Translations under genes and position numbers: made by a program
NCBI GenBank assembly: GCA_036365515.1
Contig: CM070873.1
Coordinates: 264,861,575 to 264,925,574 of the forward strand
DNA from: Torymus aiolomorphi
Lineage: Eukaryota; Arthropoda; Insecta; Hymenoptera; Torymidae
DNA: 64,000 nt
Direction of reading: 5' to 3'
Shown: positions 49,780 through 60,721 of the stretch, piece by piece
Layout: every line of letters starts with the position of its first letter
Numbering within the stretch: the first letter of the stretch is position 1
The notes under the pieces: generated by a model
What the model was told of the DNA's origin: nothing
Databases searched by the model: none
What the model saw: only the letters and a program-made list of their open reading frames with translations

Positions 49780-50760
49780 TTAAGAGAAACCGTTCACGAT
49801 CCTTTGGATTAACAAAATACATTCTACTAAAAACTGGTTTGTAATTTTTTTCTTACAGTCTACTTTTTTAAGTTGTTCATAAAAACATAAAAGTTTGCTA
49901 TATCTGGATATAAATATTTTCTAACTTCTTGGTCGCTTGCATTTAGTTCGAACCATGCTGTCAACATTGTATTTAAATTTGTATTTATTGATTCTTCTTT
50001 AGAATCTTCTTTAAAATAAACAAACTGCTCATTTTCTAAATGAACTGCCAATCGATATATTACGTGAGATAACTTATATATTGAAAATTTAAGTAAACGA
50101 TACATTGCTTCTGGTGGACTTACATATCTTCTATTTAAAAATTGTTTTATTTCATCATAATCATAATTTTCATTTGTGCTTTCGTTTTCGAACTCACCCA
50201 TTTTAATAAATGCACAGTTGTGACCTTTAAAACAATATTTAAATAAATATTTTACACATTGAACTGTTGAACAAACTTCTACATTAATATGACAATTAAA
50301 TTTGAATAATAGATAAGGATTATATGGAACTACAAATCTGTTGTCAGCTTTTGTTTTTTTACTAAATGAAATTTGTTTTCCATCATTGTTTCGTCGATAA
50401 TTTGGATAACCATTGCTATTAAAATTAGTTTGTACGTTAAATGCTTTAGGAGAATTTTTAGTACATTTTTTTGTCTTACTATCCATACAAGGTGAATTCA
50501 TATTGTGTTTACCACATGGTACATGTATCATAAATTGTTTAACTATATTATATAATCTTGGATATCTCACTTGATCAGGTATTTCAGCGCTAATAATAGT
50601 ATCAACGTAATCTGCATTACGAACGTTATTATCTTTATCAATGAATAATAACCTGTGCATGTCAGGCAGACGCGTTTTTTGAAACTCAATAACATACGTA
50701 TAGGCAATGCATTTTCCGAAAATTCCTTTTTTTGTTCACATCTTCTAAAAAAATGTTAAC
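49780..50760 (-). pseudogene. Helitron-like Rep domain, N-terminal half of the split gene
   Basis: From about 50760 down, the minus strand encodes 'GKCIAYTYVIEFQK', then 'RLPDMHRLLFID', 'MIHVPCGKHNMNSPCM', 'RFVVPYNPYLLFKFNCHINV', 'VKYLFKYCFKGHNCAFI' and 'RRYVSPPEAMYRLLKF'. It ends with 'FSRMYFVNPKDRERFLL' at the TTAA insertion site. The first His of the HUH metal site is Asp here (GAC), and frame breaks occur near 50700 and 49870. The helicase half continues at 24156-22352. Confidence 0.85.
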
Positions 50761-51850
50761 TTTTTGATCAAAATCTTTTAAAACAACTTTACTGTAAGAG
50801 AGTTAGATTATTATTATTATTCGATTTACTGTACACAAGTCATATCGAACATAAATTAGTCGTACCAAGTTTATATGACACTCCTGTTTCAGCTATAAAT
50901 ATAATCTCTTAATTGTCTGTTAATTCCACCCACATACGCTCGTCTGAGTGTTTTTTCTAAAAATCGTGGATAACCTCCTGGGTTTTTAGAAACAGCAGCA
51001 AGGCAGTGTCATCTGTTATGAAATAGATCAAATCAGTGTCGTCATATATGCATATATTTATTATTATTATTATTATTATTATCATCACCGGTAAATTCTT
51101 TGAGAACATTGAATTGTATGCGTGTTTAATTTTAACTTATTTATTTAGACTGCGCAGCCAGTTTTCGGTTTGAGTATTTCAATGCATGTATATGTATATA
51201 TACACGGTGACCCATTTTAATCGCCGCACCCGGATTTCTCGGAACCTAAGCCAGATAGAGAAAAATGGTTCAGACAAAAGTTATAGGGGACAAAGGGGGC
51301 CACATAATGGCGCTAACATCTTTGACCTTGAACTTGACCTTTGAGGTTATTTCAAGGTCAAAGTGGTTTTTTCATATGGAAACACCTAGTTTTGACCTCG
51401 GATTCGGAAAGAGCGGGAAATTTTACGTTCAAAATCATATTGAGAAATTTTTTCCAAGGTCATTTCAAGGTCAAATCTAGGTCAAACTCAGAAAAGTCCG
51501 TTTAAAATCGTTTTTTTCCATGAACCACAGGCTAAGCTGGTTCAAATTGATCGTAGACTTAATAGAGGAACCCACACACCCAAAACTTACACATTCTAGT
51601 AAACAAAACTCAAACTCGCACATCCTAAACCCATACACTTCATGCCCTCACATGTTGAACTGTTACACCCCGGTCCCACAACCATACCCCACACCCCCCA
51701 GTTCCACACATCCCTACCCCACGCATGCTAATCCATACACCCCCACACATCCTGAACCCTGAAAAATTTTTCTCAAGGGCAAAATGATTTTTTAACGGAA
51801 ACTTTAGATCGTTGAAGCTTCTGTTATGAATGTATTAACCTTACTTTTTG
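50761..51850. repeat. non-coding region with 'tcaaggtcaaa' repeats
   Basis: At 51330-51490 variants of 'tgacctttgaggttatttcaaggtcaaag' recur four times. A 51,540-51,760 stretch is unusually C- and A-rich ('cccacacaccc'). Neither contains a supported gene; they look like fragments of a non-autonomous transposon. Confidence 0.4.
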
Positions 51851-51897
51851 CGCTACCCAGAAACAACGACGTGGACGTAGTAAGGATTGTTTCCTTT

Positions 51898-52020
51898 GGG
51901 GTGCTTAATTAAAGTGAGTCCCCTTGCCTCTCACTATTCGGGGTGCTTGATTAAAGTAAGTCCCCTTGCCTCTCACTGTTCGGGGTGCTTGATTATAGTG
52001 AGTCCCCTTGCCTCTCACTA
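51898..52020. repeat. three tandem 42-bp copies of a transposon end
   Basis: 'ggggtgctt.att..agtgagtc' plus 'cccttgcctctcact' occurs at 51898, 51940 and 51982. The same sequence ends the second transposase copy at 53872-53908 in opposite orientation, so it is the terminal sequence of this transposon, here triplicated. Confidence 0.8.
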
Positions 52021-52078
52021 ATGTAAATAAATTTTTATTTAACCTCGAAGCAAATGTTCGAAATGACGACCATTTGCT

Positions 52079-53092
52079 TCAAGGCACATAAGTCAAACGC
52101 CTTTGAAAATGGCGAACTGTGTTCTGCAAAGTTTGTCTCGGAATGGCAGCGCATGCTCGACGAATCCTATCCTGCATATCTACTCTTGTAGTGGGTTGTT
52201 GCTCAAAAACAGCATTTTTTAAATACCCCCATAAATAGAAATCTGGTGATGTAAGATCGGGTGAGCGAGCAGGCCAGTTAACCGGACCTCCTCGACCAAT
52301 CCATCTGTTACCATAGTGCTCATTCAAAAAAGCCCTTACAATTCGAGCGAAATGTGGTGCTGCGCCGTCCTGCTGGAGCCACATTCTTCGTCGCGTTTCT
52401 AAATCAACATTTTCCATCAATCCAGGTAGTTCATCTCTTATTAGCGTCAAATAGGTATGTTGATTTACATTTGCTTCAAAAAAATAAGGGCCAATCAAAT
52501 ATCCATTGATAATCCTGCACCATACCATAATACTCCAACGTCTTTGATGGTTTACAGTTCTGACCCAATGAGGATTCACATCAGACCAATAATGGGAATT
52601 ATGCCTATTCAGTTCCCCATCACTTTGAAATTGTGCCTCATCAGAAAAAAGAACAAAGTTAAAAAAGTCTGGATCATTTTCTATCATTTGTAAAGCCCAT
52701 TGGCAAAACACAATACGCTGTTGGAAATGCTGAAACTGTAGCTCTTAAACCAAAGTAATATGATACGCGTGATGTTGAAGCACCTTCATAATTCTTAAAA
52801 AAGTATTTCTTGGAATACCAATTTCCCTTTCGACTCGACGAGCGCTAATGTGTGGGTCAAGATGAATTATTGCAAGTCGATTATCATTTTCATCATACTC
52901 ATGGCGCCTACGTTGGCGAACCATGTGTCTACCGCGAGCTCTTTGAGTTAAACGTCTGATAGCTGTATCGTCAGGATGTCGTCTGTCAGGATAGCGTTCA
53001 GCATAAAGTCTTGCCGCACCACGATAATTATTTTGGCTTGCTCCTAAAACCAAAATCATATCAACGATCTCGTTGGGCGGATAGTCAGCCAT
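52079..53092 (-). pseudogene. IS630/Tc1-mariner superfamily transposase with one internal stop
   Basis: From ATG 53092 the N-terminus 'MADYPPNEIVDMILVLGASQ' matches the DUF4817-like helix-turn-helix of insect elements. The DDE core follows with Asp in 'VLFSDEAQF', Asp in 'MWLQQDGAAPHF' and Asp in 'WPARSPDLTSPDFYLWGYL'. TAA at 52745-52747 splits it after 'YHITLV'. An extra base near the end changes the tail after 'FQRRLT' compared with the fragment at 53518-53853. All three acidic catalytic codons remain. Cut-and-paste transposition is the family role. Confidence 0.88.
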
Positions 53093-53517
53093 TTCAGAGC
53101 CAGCTATTAATTACCATTAAATTTAAATAGTAAAATGGTATCAAAAATATTAATAATTATAAGGCTCGCCCGTATACGGTCGCGCCTAAAAAGGAAAAAC
53201 GTTGGAATATTACGGTAACTTTAATTAGCTAACTGTAATTGCCATAAATACTTCGTTTGTCACATTTTCTTAATTTTAAATTTTAAAATAAAATAATCGT
53301 TAAAACATTAAAGGTATTCAATTCAATAAAACATTATTTCTTATTTTAATTGCAAATAAAACTAAAACTTCCTTTTATTTTTTTGTTTTATGTAAATAAT
53401 GTGAATTAGTAGCGTTCGAATTTCGGAAATACTAATTTTGATAATGTAATCATTAAAAACACATCTACGAAGAAAATAGGTTCCGTCAATGGTTCTTTTA
53501 AATTTATTTTTCAGGTT

Positions 53518-53910
53518 CTAGCAGGATAGTGGAGCACCACATTTCACGCTCATAATAACAGCATTTTTTAATAAACACTTTAGTATTAGATGGATTGGTT
53601 GAGGAGGTCCGGTGAAATGGCTTGCTTCTTCATCCCATACTTCACCATCAGACTTTTGTTTATGGGGGTATTTGAAAAATGCTATTTTTGAGCAACAGCC
53701 CACTACAAGAGCAAATATGCAGGATAGGATTCGTCGAGCATGCGCTGCCATTCCGAGACAAACTTTGCAGAACACAGTTCGCCATTTTCAAAGGCGTTTG
53801 ACTATGTGCCTTGAAGTAAATGGTCGTAATTTCGAACACTTGCTTCGAAGTTAAAAAAAAATTTATTTACATTAGTGAGAGGCGAGGGGACTCACTATAA
53901 TCAAGCACCA
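53518..53910 (+). pseudogene. second copy of the same transposase, 3' fragment
   Basis: The plus strand encodes the last part of the same protein: 'FCLWGYLKNAIFEQQPTTRA', 'RRACAAIPRQTLQNTVRHFQ' and a complete tail 'LEVNGRNFEHLLRS'. It is followed by the terminal 'agtgagaggcgaggggactcac'. It is 5' truncated and lies opposite to the first copy, 430 bases away. Confidence 0.85.
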
Positions 53911-54029
53911 CTATACTTTCTCGAAAAATTTTAGAAAAAAAATTTTTTCACCGATTTTATTCGTTTTATTTTAAGAATTTATTAAGAATAAACAGATCTG
54001 ATGAAATTATATTAAATTTAAATGATACA

Positions 54030-54112
54030 AAAATCTTTCCGGAATTGGGAATCGAACCTGGGCCTTCGAATTGATAAGCGATCTCCTTACGATTTGCGCC
54101 GTTGACGAACAC
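54030..54112 (-). repeat. tRNA-derived SINE head
   Basis: On the minus strand 'GGTTCGATTCCC' is a full B box of an internal RNA polymerase III promoter. 'AACGGCGCAAATCGTAAGGA' about 40 bases upstream resembles an A box. Pairing of acceptor and D arms is poor, so it is a SINE or tRNA pseudogene rather than a working tRNA. Confidence 0.6.
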
Positions 54113-55073
54113 TATAACGAAATTCGAATCGTCTACATATGTTACAGTATAACAATAATTATAAAAGTGAATTATTCTTATCAAACTTTAAAAACAAATT
54201 AAATATTAATTTATGTATAATTATCTAAGTGTTGATGAAAGTAATTAATAAAAAAACTTATCTATACTACATCTAAAGCAAGTTTTCTTCAATAAAATTG
54301 CAGGTTAGAATGAGTCGGCGCGATGTTATGTTGTTTTGATGGTAGCGCGCATGCGCAGTTCAGTATATGCAATAACTTTTATTAACTTTTTAGTAATTTT
54401 TTCATACTTTTAGTGTAAAACTTATTAGAATTTTAGTAAATATCTCACTTGGGCGATCTTGTGGTAGGATTTTCCGCACAGTATAGTAATTTTTCCTACA
54501 AGTATTGTAAAAATTCTAAAACTTTTTTCTCAGTGTACCTTAAATTATATTTGAGTTTGAACTAATTTTTCGAATAATCGTGATTTAAGAAGTGAATATA
54601 GTAAGAATTACCCTCACTCAATTTTGAGATAAATATTTTAAAGTTTAAACGTTTATGGTTCACGGGCATATAATTATATATACACTCATTTTGCCTTTAC
54701 GAAGTTATGTAAATGTTTTTATTAGCTGCCACTGATATTTGTGTTAACATAATATTTTACTAGCAACAGATACCTCGCTCGCTAACGCTCGCTTGGTTGT
54801 ATTTTGATGGTGATCATATTGCATATATATGAGTATTAAATCAGTATATTTTAAAGATACGAAATGTAGGATTTGAATTTTCAATTAGATATAATTTGAC
54901 ATTTTTATAGTATGTAAAATTTAGATTATAAAATTCATTAAGGAGTAAATACATTTTCAATCATCATTAAACTAGCAATCTATATTTATCTTTATTTTAA
55001 TATTTTATTTCTTGGTATACTCTGATGGGAACCTTATCCATATAAGTTAGAGAACTTGTCTGCAGGATTATCA
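54113..55073. other. no recognisable gene
   Basis: The stretch is AT-rich and non-coding. A short 'acctcgctcgctaacgctcgct' palindrome lies at 54772-54793, resembling the GC-rich loops of other hairpin repeats here. Confidence 0.3.
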
Positions 55074-56551
55074 ATGGATAGTATTAACTTCCGAAAAAAT
55101 ATTCGGTCATATAACAATGCTCTTGCTTTTGCAAGTTTTGGAGCTAATTTTGAAAGTTTGTCTAGTAGTGGACCGCAAGTAATTTAGGAAAAATATCTCA
55201 GCAGGCAATAATTGATGCATTTGTTAAAGTTGAAAGCTCAAGATTATATTTTATAAGAAAAAATCAAACTATTTTAAGAAGTGATTGTTACAAAGGGGTA
55301 ATGGATTATTTACATAAAAAAAAAGAGTCTGAAAATATGTAAATTGGAAAAATGTTAATTTTACCGTCAAATTTTACAAGTAGTCAAAGATTTTTAAAAC
55401 AAAATTATATGGATTCAATGTCCATTGTAAATCGTTACGGAAAGCCTGATTTATTTATAACAATGACTTGTAATCCAAATTGGAAAGAAATATCAGAAAA
55501 TTTAGAACATTATGAAACAGCAATCGATCGACCTGATATTGTTGTCAAAGTATTTCATCAAAAAATACAAGAATTTAAAAAATTAGTAAATAAACGAGGT
55601 GTTTTAGGAAAATGTATTGCTTATACTTACGTAATTGAATTTCAAAAGCGAGGATTACCTCACATGCATTTGTTATTATTTTTAGATGAAAATGATAAAA
55701 TTAATACTTCAGAAAAAGTTGATGAACTAATAAGTGCGGAAATTCCAAATGAAGACATTTATCCACATTTATATGACGTTGTAAAACAATTTATGATTCA
55801 TGGACCTTGTGGAGAACAAAATATGGGTTCTCCTTGTATGAATAAAAATACGCAAAAATGTACTGAAAAATTTTCCAAAAAATTTTAATAACAAAACATC
55901 TCTTAATTCATCAGTATATCCATTATATATGCGAAGAAATGATGGAAAAAAAATAAATTATAAGGGTAAACATTCTAATAAAGTTGCTGATAATCGATTT
56001 GTAGTTCCGTACAACCCGTATTTGTTATTAAAATTCAACTCTCACATTAACGTAGAAGTATGTTCAACTGTACAATGTATTAAATATTTGTTTAAATATT
56101 GTTATAAAGGTCACGATTGTGCATTTATTGAAATAAGCAATATTGATTTAAATTTAAAAGATGAGAATAACAGTAGTAATGGAAAAGATAATAATCAAAA
56201 TGCCGAATATAATTATGATGAGATTAAACAATATATTAATACAAGATATTTATGCCCACCAGAAGCTATGCATAGACTGTTGGAATATGTATTACATGAA
56301 ACATCACATACTATAAAACGTTTAGTTGTACACAATGAAAATGCACAAGAAGTATATTTTAAAGAAGATCAAGAAACCGAAATACTAAATAAAAATGTTG
56401 AAACTACTTTAACGGCATATTTTAAATTAAATCAAATTTATTCAGAAGCACGTAATTATTTATATTCCGAAATTCCAATACATTATACATTTGATGAAAA
56501 CCTTAAGACATGGAATAGAAGGAAAAAAACTAAAATACCTATATTAAGTAG
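55074..56551 (+). pseudogene. second Helitron-like Rep fragment, cut by the LTR retrotransposon
   Basis: Starting near 'MDSINFRKNIRSYNNALAFA', broken frames give 'FVKVESSRLYFIRKN', 'RYGKPDLFITMTCNPNW' and the HUH metal motif 'GLPHMHLLLFL'. After a frameshift near 55886 come 'NRFVVPYNPYLLLKFNSHIN', the paired-Tyr region 'IKYLFKYCYKGHDCAF' and 'YLCPPEAMHRLLEY'. The helicase half is absent because the Ty3/gypsy LTR starts at 56552. Unlike the copy at 49780, both His of the HUH motif are kept. Confidence 0.85.
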
Positions 56552-57628
56552 TGTAACGCGTGCGTGAGTTAGGTAATTCGAGATTCGAATTACCCGCGCC
56601 GAGCAGGCATGCTCACCGGGGGCGCGAGCGCGTGAGCATCCTGACCGGATTAGAACGGTCTCGCGACGCGTAATATGCCCCGCGCGTACCCGCGAAGCTG
56701 CTACGGCTTTATAGGAGTCACGGCAGCCATCTTCGTGTCTGCCATCGCGCGTGAAACATCTCCTCCGTGTCTCTCCTGAGTTTACTGGTCCGCGCCGTCC
56801 TATCGTTCTTTGTGAGACCCCGCGAGTGTAGTGGAGGCGCCGCATATAGTGTACGAGCGAAAGAGATACAGAGAGAGAGAGCGATCCCGAGCCGCGTGAG
56901 CCGCACGAGACTCCGAGCGACGAGCCGGCAGCCAGCCCGCCTGCCGACCCAATACAGCGAGCAAGAGAGAGAAAGAGAGAGAGAGAGCGCAACTGCTGTG
57001 CGAGCGACAGGGAGCGAGAGAGAGTCGAGTGCACCGGCTGCTCCTTCCTAACGTAAGTTTTCTACTCTCCTCTCGCGGGTTTATTGTAAAGGCTCGCACG
57101 GAAATCGCCCCGTGCAAGCTTTCTGTGCCGTGTACGTGCGGATGGGTGTCAGCCCGCCGTACTTTAACACCTCGCGCGAGAATAGCAGCTTCGCCGCGCG
57201 CCGTATCGTTCGCGCGTTTGAATCTTAACGGTCGCGCGCGAACTAACTCATTTGTCTAATCAGCACGTGCATTGTGCTTGTAGTTATTAATGATTTTAAT
57301 ATACTGTGATATCTAGTTACTCGTCGCGTTGTTCATTACAACCTGTTCTTCTCCCGGATACCGCCGCCTCCGCGGGAAAACGACTCCGCCGGTCGTTTTC
57401 ATATCTGAGCATAGCGGCCGCGCGCTTTACTCTTCGAGCGCGCGCTTTTCACTCAGCGATCCAATTAGTTGGAAAGCGAAGATCGTGTGCGATCTTCGCG
57501 TTGTTTTCGGGATTTCAGGAGCAGATTCCCGGGCAAGTCATTTTAGTCTGACATCCGCGGCACCGTGTTCTAGGGCATCGCTGGCCTGTGGCTTGTTGGG
57601 ATTTTCCCCCACTAGCCATCCTGTTACA
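56552..57628 (+). repeat. 5' LTR of the Ty3/gypsy element
   Basis: The 1077-bp LTR has short inverted ends TGTAAC...GTTACA. It includes GA-rich tracts (56870-56990) and a good splice donor 'cctaacGTAAGTttt' near 57053. Frames within it on both strands are not supported as genes. Confidence 0.8.
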
Positions 57629-57630
57629 AC

Positions 57631-57648
57631 TGGCGCCACAACGTTTTG
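57631..57648 (+). other. primer-binding-like site of the LTR retrotransposon
   Basis: TGGCGCCACAACG lies two bases after the LTR end. TGGCGCC is the usual start of a tRNA-primer complement in Ty3/gypsy elements. I cannot assign the tRNA with certainty. Confidence 0.65.
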
Positions 57649-58583
57649 GGGGTGGAGAAGGACCCGCGGCGCGTACGTGATACGCGGCGAAGCTTGGCGC
57701 GAAGAAGCTCAGCAGCGTAGCTGAGTATAAGCTGCAAAGAAAGGCTCTTCGTGCCGCAGCTCGTAGGCGCGTGTGTGCGTGTACGTGACACAGCCGTGCT
57801 GTTGCGAGAGTGCGGTCGAGAGGTTAGGCAAGCGATAGCCAATAACCCTCGACCTAGAGTGCCGACGAGGAGAGATCTTGATCGCGAAATTTTTGTACGT
57901 GGGTAATTGTTTTTAACAATTAAAAATTTTTTTTAATAACAATTAATTTTTTTTAACGACAAAAATTTTTTTTTAAGCGATAATTAATTTTTTTAATTAA
58001 TTTTTTCTCGACTCGAAAATTTTGTTTTCTCCTCTCGTATTTTCGATACGAATTATTCTTTAGTGGACGAAAAATAAAATTTTTTTTTTCTTTGCTCGTG
58101 CTGTTAGTAGAAAAACGAGAGAAAGTCGGCAGGCACTCTCGGAATAAAAAGTTGACTGTGCGCCCGAGTAAAAACTCGAGCGCAAAAATCCCCTCGAACT
58201 TTAAAATTGTTTTTTATTTTTTTAGGTGAAAATTGTATTTATTTTTTGTGTTTTTTGGTGATATTGTCCGTTTTGACACATATATATATAAATATTTTCA
58301 CATATATTTATTTTAAAATTACAAGTGCGAGTAGTTGAGCGTAATTAATTACAAATAGTAATTAATTACAAAAATAGCTTTTGTTATTTTAGAGCCGCGT
58401 ACGGGAAACCCTCGTGCGTTATCGAGGTTAAGAGCAACCGCCGTAGCTCTTAGAAAATAACCCGGGTTCGCGTTGAAAAAGCTAGCTCACGGGTTGAATA
58501 GGCAATCTCTCTCTGCCATCAATACAGATACTACTCGCGCTAGTAAAATAAGTTCGTGGGGAAGCGCACAGCCAATTGACACC
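57649..58583 (+). other. retrotransposon leader, no gene seen
   Basis: This stretch between the primer site and gag has an AT-rich part (57900-58110) with repeated 'aacaattaattttttt' units. No supported gene. Confidence 0.4.
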
Positions 58584-60721
58584 ATGGCCCGATCATCGCA
58601 ATTTGCGGAATCTGCGATACTCAATTGGGCCTATACACAGCCCGAAGAGGAAATAAACGAGGCCATGCAAGCCCTTGGTCTACAGCAGTCAGATCTGCAG
58701 TCAGTAAATATGCTGACAGCGATCAAGTGGCTTATGGGCGATTATAGTGCCGCCGATTTCGTGCCAGAGCCGGAGCTGTCGGAGCAGCAAGCGTTTGCTA
58801 AACGCGAGCAGTCCCGAAGAGCGTTCATCGACTTAACGTTGATGTACAAGTCTGGGTCGACTATTGTGGATCCCAATACTGACCCAGACCTTCCGCACCC
58901 GTTCATAACGCTCCTTGATGACCCGATATTGATGCAGAAACTCTCGGAGTCTCGGAGGATGAACGCTCCACAACAAGCACATAATGCAGGGGTGGAGCCA
59001 GCGGAAGAGGCAAACGGCCAGGAGGGTTCCGGGACAGAGATATTGAGCTCTGCAGCACCCACCGGGACATCTTCAGCCGAAGATGAGGGACAGCTTCAAC
59101 AGCAACAGCTCCAATAGCAACAACTGCAGCAGCAGCAAATGCAGCAGCAGTAGCAAATACAGCAGCAGCAAAGCAACAGCAGTTGGAGCAACAGCGACGG
59201 CAGCAACAGCAACAACAGCAGGAGCAACAGCAGCGGCAATGCCAGCACAACTACGAAGAAGAGTCATTGTTGGCACGAAATGGGCAGCACGGGTTCTGGC
59301 AGCAATCGCGAAACCCGCCGCAGTCGCAAAACCTAGAGTGGCCGCGACAGCGTGAGTCGCGAACCGCCGGGATAGCAGTCGGAGACAGTATATTATCGGA
59401 GCAGCTACTGGCGGTGATCAAAACACTCGTCGAAGAGGTTGAAGAACTTAAAGAGAATGTACGAATACTTCAAGGAGCTCGACATCCAACCTCAAGTACG
59501 CAATTGGAGGCAGTCCAACCCCCAAGCACGGGCCGTAGACGAGGATCACCACATGTGAACTTCCAAGACACGTTCACGTATGCGGAGTTTAACAGCAGCA
59601 GCCCAAGTCTCCAGTCCCCCACAGAGGCTGGAAGGAATAATACCAGAAATTCTTCCCAGCGCCAGACTAGAAATGGTGCGACCCAGGACCCGTCTGAGAG
59701 GCATACGTATTTGCCTCAGCAGACGAACCGTGACGTGGGTCAGATAGTTCGAAAATGGCACATCAGGTTCTCAGGGTCCTCAAAAGAGCAGAGCGTCGAG
59801 TTATTCCTAACAAGAATAGAGGAATGCAGAACTCTAGCTAATCTGACACACGACGAGGTGCTTTCGTCGTTGTCAGAGCTCCTAACTGGGGTAGCAGCCA
59901 CCTGGTACCGGAGTAACCGCCACACATGGCGATCGTGGCCAGATTTCATAGAGGCCATAACGCACATGTATGGCGGGGACAGGGGACATCAGCAGCGCGT
60001 CATGGCGGAAATAAACGCGAGGACTCAAGGCAGAAACGAACTTACGCGTGATTACGTAGTAATTCTACAAGCTATGATCCTAAAGTTGGTTTCGGTGCCT
60101 AGCATCGCTCAACAGTTAGACATGTTGCACCGGAACATGCGGCCAGAACTGCAAAAGATGGTAATGCGAAATCAAATTACGGATTACCGAGGGCTCCTGG
60201 ACCTGGCCTGGGAAGCCGAATTAGCGCTCGCGGCAGATAAGGTGTATCACTCGCCACCACCGCCCGAGCGCACGTACATGCCAGAATTTGCCTACGTGCC
60301 AACTGAGCCATCCACGGATCAGCGGAAAAAGCAGAGTCCAAGCGTGGCGGCGATGGGGCACCAGCAGCACGAGCCTCGAGAGAGCCTCGAGGCTATGTTC
60401 CGTCGGGTCATGGCCGAATGCTTATTGGCCTTGACAAAGAAAGGCACCGACGAGAACAAAGGGCAAAAGCCTAGCCAGCCGCCAACCAGAAAACCTAAGA
60501 AGAAGGGTAACTGGGAAAATAGGCGGCGGGAGGGCGGGCAAAGTACAAACCAGCCTAGTGGGGGTAGTAGCTCGACCCACCAGGCTAGGCCGCAAAGTCC
60601 AAGAAATAACGGACCTCCACAAAGGCAAGAGTACCGAAGGGAACCCGGATATGAGCAAAAGGGAGACAACAAGTCCAATGCTGCCGGAAACCAACAGGGA
60701 AATGGCCAGGGGGGCAGGTAA
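58584..60721 (+). pseudogene. Ty3/gypsy gag with broken poly-Gln tract
   Basis: ATG 58584 sits in a good context (caccATGG) and begins 'MARSSQFAESAILNWAYTQP'. A CAG/CAA tract (59085-59240) would encode poly-Gln but contains two TAG codons (59115-59117 and further on) and a frame change. After it the frame reaches the retrotransposon capsid domain: 'WHIRFSGSSKEQSVELFLTR', 'LLTGVAATWYRSNRHTW', 'RDYVVILQAMILKL' and 'LDMLHRNMRPELQKMV'. The C-terminus is basic and Gln/Pro-rich, with no CCHC zinc knuckle. Gag forms the particle shell and packages RNA. The damaged Gln tract suggests replication slippage there. Confidence 0.85.
60709..60715 (+). promoter_or_regulatory. -1 ribosomal frameshift heptamer G GGG GGC between gag and pol
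   Basis: In the gag frame the codons are ca[G GGG GGC] AGG TAA, an X XXY YYZ slippery site two codons before the gag stop. A -1 slip opens the pol frame, which is uninterrupted from here into the protease 'ALFDTGAS'. Confidence 0.75.

Noticed and set aside
54030..54112. A functional tRNA gene
   Set aside because: The B box is good, but the acceptor and D arms do not pair and there is no clear anticodon loop; a SINE head fits better.
56483..57842. Arg/Ser-rich frames on both strands in the GC-rich stretch
   Set aside because: They lie in the LTR and leader of the retrotransposon, overlap each other and carry no domain.
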